Assembly (NCBI GenBank): GCA_900315705.1
Contig: ONAB01000001.1
Location: 1-64,000, forward strand
Direction of reading: 5' to 3'
Length of the DNA stretch: 64,000 nucleotides
Source of the DNA: an uncultured Bacteroidales bacterium
Lineage (GTDB): Bacteria > Bacteroidota > Bacteroidia > Bacteroidales > WCHB1-69
Below are positions 34,028 through 42,870 of this stretch, piece after piece. The notes beneath the pieces are model-generated. The model ran no database searches, was not told the origin of the DNA, and saw only the letters and a program-made list of their open reading frames with translations. How positions within the stretch are numbered: position 1 is the first letter of the stretch; every line of letters begins with the position of its first letter. The position numbers and the translations under genes are program-made.

Positions 34028-34597
34028 ATGAAGAAGATTGCAGTTTTCGCTTCCGGCTTCGGCTCTAATTTCCAAGCCATTATTGAAGCCGTAGAAAAGG
34101 GCTCCCTGCAGGCTGAAATCGCCCTGCTGGTCTCCGACAAGCCGAATTGCAAAGCAGTGGAACGCGCCAATGTCAATGGCATTGACGCGTTCACTTTTTG
34201 CGCCAAGGAATATGATAACAAAGAGGCCTACGAGACCGCCATCCTGCACGAGTTGGAGCGCAGGGGGGTCGATTACATCGTGCTGGCAGGCTATATGCGC
34301 TATATCGGGAAGGTGCTCCTCACTCATTACCCGTTGCGCATCATCAACCTTCATCCCGCTTTGCTGCCCTCCTTTCCGGGGGCTCACGGCATCGAGGATG
34401 CTTACCGCCACGGCGTGCGCGTGTTCGGCATCACTGTCCATTTCGTGGATGACGGCGTGGACACCGGTCCCATCATCGACCAGTTCGCCTTCCACAGCGA
34501 GGGCAACGAGTCCTTGGATGAGATTGAGACCCGCATTCACCAGCTTGAGCACCAATATTATCCTTTAACTATTCACAAAACCATTAACAAATTGTAA
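34028..34597 (+). CDS. purN: Phosphoribosylglycinamide formyltransferase
   Basis: 189 residues. N-terminal AVFASGFGSNFQAIIEAV binds the phosphate; the catalytic set is in IINLHPALLPSFPGAHG (Asn, His) and HFVDDGVDTGPII (Asp). It adds the formyl group from 10-formyl-THF to GAR in purine synthesis. Second gene of a three-gene plus-strand unit. Confidence 0.95.
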   Translation: MKKIAVFASGFGSNFQAIIEAVEKGSLQAEIALLVSDKPNCKAVERANVNGIDAFTFCAKEYDNKEAYETAILHELERRGVDYIVLAGYMRYIGKVLLTHYPLRIINLHPALLPSFPGAHGIEDAYRHGVRVFGITVHFVDDGVDTGPIIDQFAFHSEGNESLDEIETRIHQLEHQYYPLTIHKTINKL

Positions 34598-34633
34598 TAG
34601 CGCATTTTGCGCCCTGTTTTAAAATCCTCTACA

Positions 34634-35401
34634 ATGGCTCCTATCATTACCCTGATCAGCGACTGGCGCTTGCGCGACCCCTATCTGGCAATGTTCAAAG
34701 GCCGGCTGCTTGCCGCCCTGCCGGAGGCGCACCTGCTTGACATCACCCATCATATAGATCCGTTCGATATTGGCCAGTCGGCGTTTGTGATGAAGAACAG
34801 CTACCTCTCGTTCCCCGAGGGCTCTGTGCATATTATGCTGACCAACACCTCCGCATCCCTGAAGGAGCCTGCCGTGGTGGTGTCTGTTGACAATCACTAT
34901 TTTGTGGGGGTTGACAATGGCGTTTTCTCCTTGATGTTTGCCGGGAAGGGACCGCTCGCGGGTCGTCAGTTGGCCGAAGCCGGCGATATGACCTCTCTGC
35001 AGGGCATCGTCAGCCTGGCCCAGTCCGTTGTTGAAGGGACTCTGGATGCGGATACCATAGAATACACCGCTTTTAAACGCGCTTTGGGCGCGGTGCCGGT
35101 CCACTTTGCTCCGCAAAAAACCATTGAGGGAGAGATTGTCTATATCGATGCTGCCTTCAATGCTGTCACGAACATTCCCACCCAGTGGTTCCGCGAGGCC
35201 GTGGGCAACAAGCCTTTCCAGATGCACATCCATTCCAAAACGGAATGGGTGGTCAAGCGTTATTGCGAAAGCTATACCAAATCAGAAGACATTTTCTTGA
35301 CGAACAATGCTCTCCAGCATCTGCAAATCTCTATGTATCAGGGCAAAGTGGCCCTGCTCGCTAACTTGAGTGTCGGCGACAAGGTAGAGATTGAATACTG
35401 A
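34634..35401 (+). CDS. SAM hydrolase (SAM hydroxide adenosyltransferase, DUF62 family)
   Basis: 255 residues from MAPIITLISDWRLRDPY; an upstream in-frame ATG at 34607 would lie in the purN spacer. Family features: Asp in ISDWRLRDPY, ITHHIDPFDIGQSAFV, VDNGVFSLMF and the C-terminal barrel with IDAAFNAVTNIP. Homologues split S-adenosylmethionine to adenosine and methionine with water; chlorinase/fluorinase variants are rare. The D and N residues follow the hydrolase pattern as far as visible. Confidence 0.85.
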   Translation: MAPIITLISDWRLRDPYLAMFKGRLLAALPEAHLLDITHHIDPFDIGQSAFVMKNSYLSFPEGSVHIMLTNTSASLKEPAVVVSVDNHYFVGVDNGVFSLMFAGKGPLAGRQLAEAGDMTSLQGIVSLAQSVVEGTLDADTIEYTAFKRALGAVPVHFAPQKTIEGEIVYIDAAFNAVTNIPTQWFREAVGNKPFQMHIHSKTEWVVKRYCESYTKSEDIFLTNNALQHLQISMYQGKVALLANLSVGDKVEIEY

Positions 35402-35409
35402 TAGCACTC

Positions 35410-37830
35410 CTATTGTTTCACCACTTTCCGTACGGTAATTACGTTCCCGTCTGCCACGGCCTTGATGAAATAGACGCCGGGGGCGAAGGGGGAGAGGTCG
35501 ATTTGTGCGGTGGACGAACCGTTTGCGATTGTCTGTAGAGACGGGGCGCGCCCCGTCTCTACAACGCCCACCAATTTCCCATAAACATCAAACACGTGAA
35601 TATGGGTGATGGGTGAATTATGATTGAAGCATTGTACATTGACAACACCGTTTGTCGGGTTGGGATAAACCGTGATGCTTTCTTCAGCAAGATCGGAGAT
35701 GCCCACGGGTTCGGTCACTTGGAGGATTTTCATCACATTCGGGGCGGCCATATACTGGTCGTTGCCGGGCTGCGAGGCGGTGATGATAGCCAGTCCTACG
35801 CGGTGCATCGTCAGGATGCTGCCATTGATGGTGGCCACGCTCTCGTCGCTGGAGGTGAACTGCACGGGCAGACCCGAGGTGGCGGCGGCAGCGAGCACGA
35901 CGGGATTGTCACTTAGCGGGAAGGTGAGTTCTTGCTCCCACAGGATGCTCTGCTCTTGGAGCTCGGGGGTGGTACTCGTCACGGTGAGGATTTTGGAGAC
36001 GGGCGCGGCGGCGTTCCAGCTGGTGTTGCCGGGTTGCGAGGCGGTGATGATAGCGTAGCCGGGAGCGTGCAACGTGAGCACGTTACCGTTCACCGTGGCG
36101 ATGTTTTCGTCGTTACTGGTGTAAATCACGGGAAGCCCGGAAGTGGCTGTGGCATTGAGCGTCAGTGTGCCGTCGGTGAGGTCGGCGGCCAGTTCTTGGT
36201 TCCACGTGATGGATTGGTTAAAGGTGGTGTTCGAATGCTCGTAAGCCCCGATGTCGGCGATGTTGTTGCCGATGCGCGGGTTGCCGTCCATATCCGTGGC
36301 GGGCAAATAGGTGATGAATGCCGTGTTGGGGTCACCGGCGTCTATCAGCGGCGAGTTGGGCAGCACTCGCCAGTCAGCGACGAGGTTCGATGGGTCCGTG
36401 GCAATGGTCGTGGCGCCTACCATAGACGAAGGTGCGACAAACAAGGGTTGCGTCAGTGAATCCAGCACGATATTGGTGCTGTCTGCGGCGAAGTCGCTGG
36501 TCGTTGATGCCTGGCTTGCGCAATAGGTGTAGGGTTGCGTGTAGTTCGTGGACCATCTTAAATTGTTCACAGCACTGCCGCGCTTGTTGTTCCAGGTCAC
36601 CGTGTTCTTGACCGTTGCCGCCTTGACGGTTCGGATGCCCCCGGTGCCGTTGGCATAGGTGGTCTGCGCGAGGTTGTTGGCCACCACACAGTTGGTCATA
36701 TACAACCGTCCCACGGGATCACCGGTGTTACTGGAGGATGTAGAAGTTCCATTGGCATACGATGCCACACCGCCGGTTACATCGATGCCCTCGGTGGAGA
36801 TGGCGCTGTTGTTGGAAATCACACAGCCCAAAATATGCGTGGAGTGAGTGTAAACACTGATGCCTCCGGCAATATAGGGCCAGTTGTTATCATCGCTGGC
36901 TGTGGTAGCTGTGGTATAGACGGTGTTATCAATGATGCGCGAGTTGAGGATCCTCCACTCGCATTTTGTCTTGGCATAGTCAAAATCATTGCTCTGCGTG
37001 AGGATGCCGCCAGCCTTGGCTGTCAGCCCGGAAGCAACGTTCTTCACAACGTCACAATTGTTTACAATAATATGATTGGTTGTAGTATAAGCATACGTGT
37101 TGAACCTCATCCCGCCGAACTGACTGCCGGTGTTTTCTGCAATCACACAGTTGTCGAATTCAAACGTGGCACCATAACTTTGGCTGCCATTGTACATAAC
37201 CACACCACCGTTGGTTGTGTTGCCGTTAATCTTGCAGTTTGAAACTTGATAGGTGGAACTATAGTACGAGTTGGAATATGATATCCCCAGATACAAACCG
37301 CAGGCATTTCCCGTCATTGTACAGTTGGAAATAGTGTAGGTGTTGTTAGCTTCGCTGTAAACACCATATTGATTGCCCCCTGTTACATAAAAACCGTCAA
37401 AATCGACAGGCCGGCAATTATAGGCGTTGTTGTAGTACATATAGCCGTTGATAGAGACGGCATAATTACTATTATGCTGTGCGTTGATAACAGAACAGGA
37501 ACTGTCGGAAGCGATGCCGTAGGTGAGCGGCTGTCGTTCGTACAAGTGTGACTCCGTACCCGCGAAGCCGCCATACACGTGTGTGCTGCTCTTGACGGTG
37601 CAGGCTGGATAGGTGCCCACCGCCACGAATACCGAGTCGTTGTTGGGTGAGGTGATGAGCGCCATCGCCCCGTTGATGGTGGCCTTGGCCGTGGCCCACG
37701 AGAGGCCGTTGTTACTGTCATCGCCGCTGTTGGAAACGAAATAGGTGGTCTGTGCCTTCACTAAACCGGAAAACAGCATTACGGTTGTGAAAACAATGGC
37801 ACATTTAAAAGCATTATTTTTCATTTTCAT
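35410..37830 (-). CDS. T9SS-secreted parallel beta-helix protein with Ig-like repeats
   Basis: 806 residues from the ATG at 37830 (37824 is also possible). Signal peptide FKCAIVFTTVMLFSGLVKAQ. Residues about 30-510: right-handed beta-helix with choice-of-anchor features (TYFVSNSGDDSNNGLSWATA, LIDAGDPNTAF, ADIGAYEHS). Then two Ig-like repeats (ITWNQELAADLTDGTLTLNA and ILWEQELTFPLSDNPVVLAA) and a type IX sorting domain beginning VYPNPTNGVVNVQ and ending VITVRKVVKQ. The sorting domain is interrupted by VETGRAPSLQ, encoded by a 30-bp palindrome, in a loop between two strands. Probably cell-surface attached; binding or polysaccharide role unknown. Confidence 0.85.
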   Translation of the reverse strand: MKMKNNAFKCAIVFTTVMLFSGLVKAQTTYFVSNSGDDSNNGLSWATAKATINGAMALITSPNNDSVFVAVGTYPACTVKSSTHVYGGFAGTESHLYERQPLTYGIASDSSCSVINAQHNSNYAVSINGYMYYNNAYNCRPVDFDGFYVTGGNQYGVYSEANNTYTISNCTMTGNACGLYLGISYSNSYYSSTYQVSNCKINGNTTNGGVVMYNGSQSYGATFEFDNCVIAENTGSQFGGMRFNTYAYTTTNHIIVNNCDVVKNVASGLTAKAGGILTQSNDFDYAKTKCEWRILNSRIIDNTVYTTATTASDDNNWPYIAGGISVYTHSTHILGCVISNNSAISTEGIDVTGGVASYANGTSTSSSNTGDPVGRLYMTNCVVANNLAQTTYANGTGGIRTVKAATVKNTVTWNNKRGSAVNNLRWSTNYTQPYTYCASQASTTSDFAADSTNIVLDSLTQPLFVAPSSMVGATTIATDPSNLVADWRVLPNSPLIDAGDPNTAFITYLPATDMDGNPRIGNNIADIGAYEHSNTTFNQSITWNQELAADLTDGTLTLNATATSGLPVIYTSNDENIATVNGNVLTLHAPGYAIITASQPGNTSWNAAAPVSKILTVTSTTPELQEQSILWEQELTFPLSDNPVVLAAAATSGLPVQFTSSDESVATINGSILTMHRVGLAIITASQPGNDQYMAAPNVMKILQVTEPVGISDLAEESITVYPNPTNGVVNVQCFNHNSPITHIHVFDVYGKLVGVVETGRAPSLQTIANGSSTAQIDLSPFAPGVYFIKAVADGNVITVRKVVKQ
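35534..35563. repeat. Perfect 30-bp AGAGACG palindrome inside a coding region
   Basis: Arms TGTAGAGACGGGGCG and CGCCCCGTCTCTACA. Inside the T9SS protein gene it is read as VETGRAPSL, in frame. Of the three frames of the element only one contains a stop (TAG). Confidence 0.85.
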
Positions 37831-37848
37831 TTCTTCTTTTGTTTTTTG

Positions 37849-37885
37849 GGTATCTGGCGAAAAAATGGGGGTGTATGTTGTTGGA
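37849..37885. repeat. Left imperfect direct repeat flanking the DUF1016 gene
   Basis: TATCTGGCGAAAAAATGGGG followed by GTGTATGTT; its counterpart, TATTTGTCAAAACAATGGGG followed by GTGAATGTT, lies at about 39211-39239. They enclose the DUF1016 gene. Confidence 0.45.
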
Positions 37886-37905
37886 TGCAAAAATCCCAAA
37901 ATTTG

Positions 37906-39105
37906 TCAATCATCTGAATTGTTTTGCTGGAGCATAAAGAGTTCCTTCTGTCGCTCGATTTCGCGGCGGAGATCTTCCTTGGAGGGCATATACGTCAGGT
38001 ACTTGGCTGCATACAGTTGTTTGTTGGTCGCCAAAGTGGAGAACCTTGCCACATCCGCATTGGTTTCTGCGCATAGGATGATGCCGATAGTGGGGTTGTC
38101 GCCCTCGCTACGTTTGTAGGTGTCGAACATTTTCAAATACATATCCATCTGCCCCACATCCTGGTAACTGACCTTTGTGGTCTTTAAGTCTATCAAAACA
38201 AAGCATTTGAGAATGTAATTGTAAAACACAAGATCAATGTAATAGTCATCGTCTTCCGTATGGATGTGCTGCTGACGGGTCACAAAGGCGTAACCCTTGC
38301 CCAATTCCATCAAAAAGTCGCGAAGGTGGTCCAAGAGAGTGGTTTCCAAATCTGTCTCCGTGAGGGATGTATCTTGATTCAGACCAAGGAACTCCACCAA
38401 CATCGGATTCTTCACAAATGCTGATTTCTCTTTCTGATAATCGGCCGTCAATTGCAACATCTCGTTCACAACCGTCGGCTTCTTTGCATCCGGGGTTTGC
38501 ATAAGACGGTAGTAGTATTGCGTTTCAATGTTGCGTTTCAAAGTTCGATAGTCCCATTGTTGTGAAGCCGCTTCCTGAAGATACCATCGCCGTGCATTGA
38601 TGTCAGACACGCGCATTAGCCTTTCATAGTGCGACCAAGAAAGTTGGGCGGGAAGGACCAACCCTGTGTTGTTGTTTTCGTTGTCGGGTATAAAGGAATT
38701 ATGCACAAAATCATTCGACTTTTCAAATTTAGCAGACAGCGTCTGCTGAATTTGAATGAGTTTTTCTTTGAATTCAGCAGACACCATCTGCTGAATTTGT
38801 ATATCCTTGAACTCCAAATAGAAACGTCGAAAAGAACGAATGTTTGTCTCAGAATAGCCGTTTCCGAACTCTTCGGTTAACGTTTTAGAGGCAAGTTCGA
38901 TGACGTGTTTGCCATACTTGGCGCGTTTGCTGCCGTGCTGTTCTTGTTCTACAATGCGCCAGCCAACCAGCCAGTTGCTGACTACCTGCATCAGATTTGC
39001 CGCACGATAGCTGTACTCGAGAGCTGATCCGACGATAACTTTCAAGTCGCCGATAAAAGAAGTGTCGTCTTGATCGATGATAAAATTTGTTTCAGTTTTG
39101 TTCAT
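37906..39105 (-). CDS. DUF1016 (YhcG-type) PD-(D/E)XK nuclease-domain protein
   Basis: 399 residues. N-terminal DUF1016 helical part (LVGWRIVEQEQHGSKRAKYG, LSWSHYERLMRVSD, ARRWYLQEAASQQWDYRTLK) and C-terminal nuclease-like part with DYYIDLVFYNYILKCFVLID, then LKTTKVSYQDVGQMDMYL: D...(D)LK in place of ExK. Between the two lies a duplicated unit, IQIQQMVSAEFKEK and IQIQQTLSAKFEKS, coded by two long inverted repeats. The family is common in accessory DNA and may be phage- or element-related; biochemical function is uncertain. Confidence 0.85.
   Translation of the reverse strand: MNKTETNFIIDQDDTSFIGDLKVIVGSALEYSYRAANLMQVVSNWLVGWRIVEQEQHGSKRAKYGKHVIELASKTLTEEFGNGYSETNIRSFRRFYLEFKDIQIQQMVSAEFKEKLIQIQQTLSAKFEKSNDFVHNSFIPDNENNNTGLVLPAQLSWSHYERLMRVSDINARRWYLQEAASQQWDYRTLKRNIETQYYYRLMQTPDAKKPTVVNEMLQLTADYQKEKSAFVKNPMLVEFLGLNQDTSLTETDLETTLLDHLRDFLMELGKGYAFVTRQQHIHTEDDDYYIDLVFYNYILKCFVLIDLKTTKVSYQDVGQMDMYLKMFDTYKRSEGDNPTIGIILCAETNADVARFSTLATNKQLYAAKYLTYMPSKEDLRREIERQKELFMLQQNNSDD
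38724..38799. repeat. Two tandem hairpin-forming inverted repeats inside the DUF1016 gene
   Basis: First: CAAATTTAGCAGAC (38724-38737) with GTCTGCTGAATTTG (38741-38754), one mismatch. Second: AATTCAGCAGA (38771-38781) with TCTGCTGAATT (38787-38797). Each encodes one copy of the IQIQQ..SA.F unit. Confidence 0.7.
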
Positions 39106-39210
39106 TTTCTTTCGATTTGATTATGTGGGAGTCTTCAACTGAATGTTGAAAATTGAAATACTTTATACCAATATATTATATTTTTAATCTTTTTAGTGTG
39201 TTTTTTTGAT

Positions 39211-39245
39211 ATTTGTCAAAACAATGGGGGTGAATGTTAGTGTTG
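39211..39245. repeat. Right imperfect direct repeat flanking the DUF1016 gene
   Basis: Counterpart of the copy at 37849, sharing the core AATGGGGGTG and ATGTT. The 39106-39305 gap holds this repeat and the palindrome at 39269 but no gene. Confidence 0.45.
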
Positions 39246-39268
39246 GTCCATCACGGACAAATATTTAA

Positions 39269-39300
39269 CAGCAGAGACGCAAAATCTCGCGTCTCTGCTG
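39269..39300. repeat. AGAGACG-family inverted repeat downstream of alaS
   Basis: CAGCAGAGACGC (39269-39280) pairs with GCGTCTCTGCTG (39289-39300), loop AAAATCTC. It begins 5 bases beyond the alaS stop and may serve as its terminator although no T-run follows. Confidence 0.65.
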
Positions 39301-39305
39301 GTTTA

Positions 39306-41900
39306 TTACAACATCCCGATTACTTCGTTTACCGCGTCGGGCACGCCCGCGGCGTTCTTGCCGCCGGCCATTGCGAGGGTGGGTTGTCCGCCGCCGCCGC
39401 CCTGGATGTGCTTGCCCGCGGCACGCACCATCTGCGGCGCATTGTACTTGCCCGCCAGGTCGTCAGACACGGCGACCACCAGATTGGGCTTGCCCTCGAA
39501 GACACTGCCCAACACGATGACACGGCCGGGCTCGCCACGCAGGGTGTAGGCGGCTTGCCGCAGGATGTCGGGCGAGAGCGTCGTGATTTTCTTCAACACC
39601 TGCACGCCGTTGACGGTCTCCGCTTCATTGGCCAACTCTTTGCAGAAGGCCATCGTCTGCTGCTTCTCGAACTCCTCAATCTTGTGGCGGTACTGCAGGT
39701 TGTCGTCGCTCATCTTCTGGATGGCCTGCAGCATATTGGAGGTGTTGAGCATCTCCTTACCCTTGCGGATCTGGTCCTGATAGTCGTAAAGAATGTCCTC
39801 GGCGGCTTGGCCCGTGACGGCCTCAATGCGGCGCACGCCCGCGGCGATGGCGCCCTCGGACACAATCTTGAAGAGGCCGATGTTGCCCGTGGCAGAGGTG
39901 TGGGTTCCGCCGCACAACTCTACAGCATCCCCGAATTGGATGACTCGCACCAGGTTGCCGTACTTCTCGCCGAAGAGGGCGATGGCACCCTTGGCCTTCG
40001 CTTCCTCAATGGGCACGTCCACGTGCTCCTGCAACGGAAGGTTGCTGCGGATAAGGCTGTTCACCATCCGCTCCACTTGGATAATCTCTTCATCCGTGAC
40101 TTTGGAGAAGTGGGAGAAGTCGAAACGAAGTCGCTCAGAGGTGACCAATGAGCCCTTCTGCTCCACGTGGGTACCGAGAATGTGGCGCAAGGCGTGGTCC
40201 AGCAGGTGCGTGGCCGAGTGGTTGTTGGCCGTCAGCTGGCGCTTGGCGGCATCCACCTTGGCGATGAAGGCGACTTCCAAGTTGGCGGGCAGCTTGTTGG
40301 CGAAATGGATGGTCAGGTTGTTCTCTTTGGTAGTGTTGTAGATGGATACCGTCTCGCTGCCGTTGTCCAACACGCCCGTGTCGCCCACCTGTCCGCCCGA
40401 TTCGGCGTAGAAGGGGGTCTGGTCAAGCACAATCTGGAAGAAGGTCTTGTTTTTGGCGGTGACGCTGCGATATTTGACAATGCGGCATTCGCATTCCAGC
40501 TGGTGGTATCCCAAGAAGCGGGTGGGCGTGTCCTGGGCGATGAGTTCCACCCAGTCGTCGGTGTTGACGGCGGCATCCTTGCGTGAACGCTCCTTCTGCT
40601 GCTGCAGTCCGCGCTGGAATCCTTCCATATCGACGGTGAGGTTCTTCTCGGCGGCGATGAGTTGCGTCAGGTCGATGGGGAAGCCGAAGGTGTCGAAAAG
40701 CTCGAAGGCGAAGTCGCCGTCCACGACAGTGCCCTGCATTTTGGCGCAGTAGTTCTCGAACTTGGCGATGCCCGAGTCGAGGGTCTTCAGGAAGGAGGCC
40801 TCCTCTTCGCGCACCACTTTTTCGATAAGGTTTTGTTGTGCCTTGAGTTCAGGGAACTGATGGCCCATCTGGGCTACGAGGTCGGGTACGAGTGTGCAGA
40901 TGAAGGGCTCTTTGAAGTCGAGGAAGGTGAAGCCGTAGCGGATGGCGCGGCGCAGGATGCGGCGGATCACGTAGCCGGCTCCCGTGTTGGAGGGCAGCTG
41001 GCCGTCGGCGATGGCGAAGGTGACGGCGCGCAGGTGGTCGGCCACCACGCGCAAGGCGATGTCACTGTCGCGGTGAGCACCGTAGGCGATGCCCGACTTG
41101 GCAGCAATCTTTTGGATGATGGGTTGGAACACGTCCGTGTCGTAGTTCGACTTCTTGTTCTGCACCGCCATACAGAGGCGCTCAAAGCCCATTCCCGTGT
41201 CCACGTGCTTGTTGGACAGGGGCTTCAGCTCGCCGGAGGCGATGCGGTTGTATTGCATAAACACCAGATTCCAGATCTCGATGACGAGCGGGTTGTCCTT
41301 GTTGACCAGCTCGCGGCCGGGCACTTGGGCGCGCTCGCTGTCGTCGCGCAGGTCGATGTGTATCTCGGAGCAGGGACCGCAGGGACCGGTGTCGCCCATC
41401 TCCCAGAAGTTGTCCTTTTTGTTGCCCTTGAGGATGCGCTCCTCCGGCAGATAGGCTTTCCAGAAGTCGTAGGCCTCCTGGTCGAAGGTGGTGCCGTCCT
41501 TCTCGTCGCCCTGGAAGACAGTGGCATAAAGCCGCTCCTTGTCGAGTTTCATCACGTCGGTGAGGAACTCCCAGGCGTAGGCGATGGCCTCTTTCTTGAA
41601 GTAGTCGCCGAACGACCAGTTGCCGAGCATCTCGAACATCGTGTGGTGGTAGGTGTCACGGCCCACCTCTTCGAGGTCGTTGTGCTTGCCTGACACGCGG
41701 AGGCACTTCTGCGAGTCGGCCACGCGCGGGTGTTCGGCTTTGTTGTTGCCCAAAAAGATGTCCTTGAACTGGTTCATACCGGCGTTGGTGAACATCAAGG
41801 TGGGGTCGTTCTTGATCACCATTGGGGCGGAGGGTACTATAAAGTGGGATTTGGATTCAAAAAAACGCAAAAAGGCGTCACGGATTTCAGCTGAAGTCAT
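39306..41900 (-). CDS. alaS: Alanyl-tRNA synthetase
   Basis: 864 residues. Class II catalytic core at the N-terminus (FLRFFESKSHFIVPSAPM, LMFTNAGMNQFKDIFLG, DTGPCGPCSEIH), then the editing domain with zinc ligands HSATHLLDHAL and ELCGGTHTSATGNIG, and a C-terminal domain ending in a glycine-rich GGGGGQPTLAMAGGK (C-Ala). All parts are intact. Charges tRNA-Ala and clears Ser/Gly mischarging. Confidence 0.97.
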   Translation of the reverse strand: MTSAEIRDAFLRFFESKSHFIVPSAPMVIKNDPTLMFTNAGMNQFKDIFLGNNKAEHPRVADSQKCLRVSGKHNDLEEVGRDTYHHTMFEMLGNWSFGDYFKKEAIAYAWEFLTDVMKLDKERLYATVFQGDEKDGTTFDQEAYDFWKAYLPEERILKGNKKDNFWEMGDTGPCGPCSEIHIDLRDDSERAQVPGRELVNKDNPLVIEIWNLVFMQYNRIASGELKPLSNKHVDTGMGFERLCMAVQNKKSNYDTDVFQPIIQKIAAKSGIAYGAHRDSDIALRVVADHLRAVTFAIADGQLPSNTGAGYVIRRILRRAIRYGFTFLDFKEPFICTLVPDLVAQMGHQFPELKAQQNLIEKVVREEEASFLKTLDSGIAKFENYCAKMQGTVVDGDFAFELFDTFGFPIDLTQLIAAEKNLTVDMEGFQRGLQQQKERSRKDAAVNTDDWVELIAQDTPTRFLGYHQLECECRIVKYRSVTAKNKTFFQIVLDQTPFYAESGGQVGDTGVLDNGSETVSIYNTTKENNLTIHFANKLPANLEVAFIAKVDAAKRQLTANNHSATHLLDHALRHILGTHVEQKGSLVTSERLRFDFSHFSKVTDEEIIQVERMVNSLIRSNLPLQEHVDVPIEEAKAKGAIALFGEKYGNLVRVIQFGDAVELCGGTHTSATGNIGLFKIVSEGAIAAGVRRIEAVTGQAAEDILYDYQDQIRKGKEMLNTSNMLQAIQKMSDDNLQYRHKIEEFEKQQTMAFCKELANEAETVNGVQVLKKITTLSPDILRQAAYTLRGEPGRVIVLGSVFEGKPNLVVAVSDDLAGKYNAPQMVRAAGKHIQGGGGGQPTLAMAGGKNAAGVPDAVNEVIGML

Positions 41901-41919
41901 AGTCTAAAAAATAAAACAG

Positions 41920-41927
41920 CAAAATTA
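41920..41927 (-). promoter_or_regulatory. Minus-7 box (TAATTTTG) for alaS
   Basis: TAATTTTG on the minus strand, 20 bases before the alaS ATG. Confidence 0.45.
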
Positions 41928-41942
41928 AAAATGTGGTTATCG

Positions 41943-42812
41943 TTATTTGTTGACCTCCTTGTACTTGATGGCGAGGATGTCCTGCTCCAAGGCGGTTTTG
42001 TCAATGATTTTCTTGAGCATTATGTCGAGTTCGCCGCCTTCGCTGTAGATGGTGGGGGCGATGTAGTCGGCGCGGTTCTGCCGGATGAGGTCGAGGCAGA
42101 TCTCTTTGGAGGATTTGGGCCGGTGCGGGGTGGCTACCGACAGGGGGTTATAGACAGCGATGGTGGTGCCGCCGTAGAGGTTCACCATCTTCATCGCGGG
42201 CACGTCGGTCTCTCCGTCACCGATGTAGATGAGGTTGGAGAAGGGCACGGCGCGGTCGTCTTCGGCCATCGACTTGTTGATGGAGGTGTTGTCGTAGGAG
42301 TTGTAGATGCCCTTGTTGATGCGGAAGAGAAACTGTGTCTTGTTGGTGTAGTTGACGGCGAGGGCGGGCCAGCAGGCGTTGCCATTTTGGTCGTACTGGA
42401 AGCCGGAGGCGTAGATGGTGCGGAAATGCTTGGCGATGGTGGAGCCCTTCACGAACTCGCGCAGGCCGGAGGAGATGATGAAGTGCTCGAGATGGATGTT
42501 CTGCTTGGCGGCATACTGGTTGATGCGGTCGAAGTAGCTCTCCACACCCTCGAAGAAGGTGATGCGCGCGCCGTACTGCATAAAGGTCTCTTCGCGCAGC
42601 GAGATGTTCTTCTCGCGCGCCTTGATGAGCATCAGGTGCATATAGGCCAGCACCTCGTCCATATCGTGCTCTTTGGCCATCTCGTTGGCTTCGTTCCAAA
42701 ACTCCCCCTTGTCCATCTGCAGGTCCGGGATGAAGTTGTGCTCCTGCATATTGCCCGGAGCCAAGGTGCCATCGAAGTCGTAGGCGATGGCCATATTTCT
42801 GTTTTCAACCAT
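41943..42812 (-). CDS. HAD-superfamily phosphatase
   Basis: 289 residues (an ATG six codons in, at 42794, is also possible). HAD motif I AIAYDFDGTLAPG, motif II FIISSGLREF, motif IV YIGDGETDVPAMK. The cap domain lies between motifs I and II, with RITFFEGVESYFDRI. Cytoplasmic hydrolase of a phosphorylated small molecule; substrate unknown. It lies between alaS and a terminator. Confidence 0.85.
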   Translation of the reverse strand: MVENRNMAIAYDFDGTLAPGNMQEHNFIPDLQMDKGEFWNEANEMAKEHDMDEVLAYMHLMLIKAREKNISLREETFMQYGARITFFEGVESYFDRINQYAAKQNIHLEHFIISSGLREFVKGSTIAKHFRTIYASGFQYDQNGNACWPALAVNYTNKTQFLFRINKGIYNSYDNTSINKSMAEDDRAVPFSNLIYIGDGETDVPAMKMVNLYGGTTIAVYNPLSVATPHRPKSSKEICLDLIRQNRADYIAPTIYSEGGELDIMLKKIIDKTALEQDILAIKYKEVNK

Positions 42813-42831
42813 ACTATTATAATAAATTAAG

Positions 42832-42855
42832 AGGGCGGGCTGTTGTGCCCGCCCT
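42832..42855 (-). terminator. Intrinsic terminator of the OmpA/TPR lipoprotein gene
   Basis: AGGGCGGGC and GCCCGCCCT form a perfect 9-bp stem with a 6-base loop; a T-rich stretch follows on the minus strand. Confidence 0.75.
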
Positions 42856-42870
42856 GTATGTGTGGAGGTC

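Noticed and set aside
37849-39245. Insertion sequence around the DUF1016 gene
   Set aside because: No transposase, no terminal inverted repeats; the flanking repeats are direct and imperfect. Kept only as a finding.
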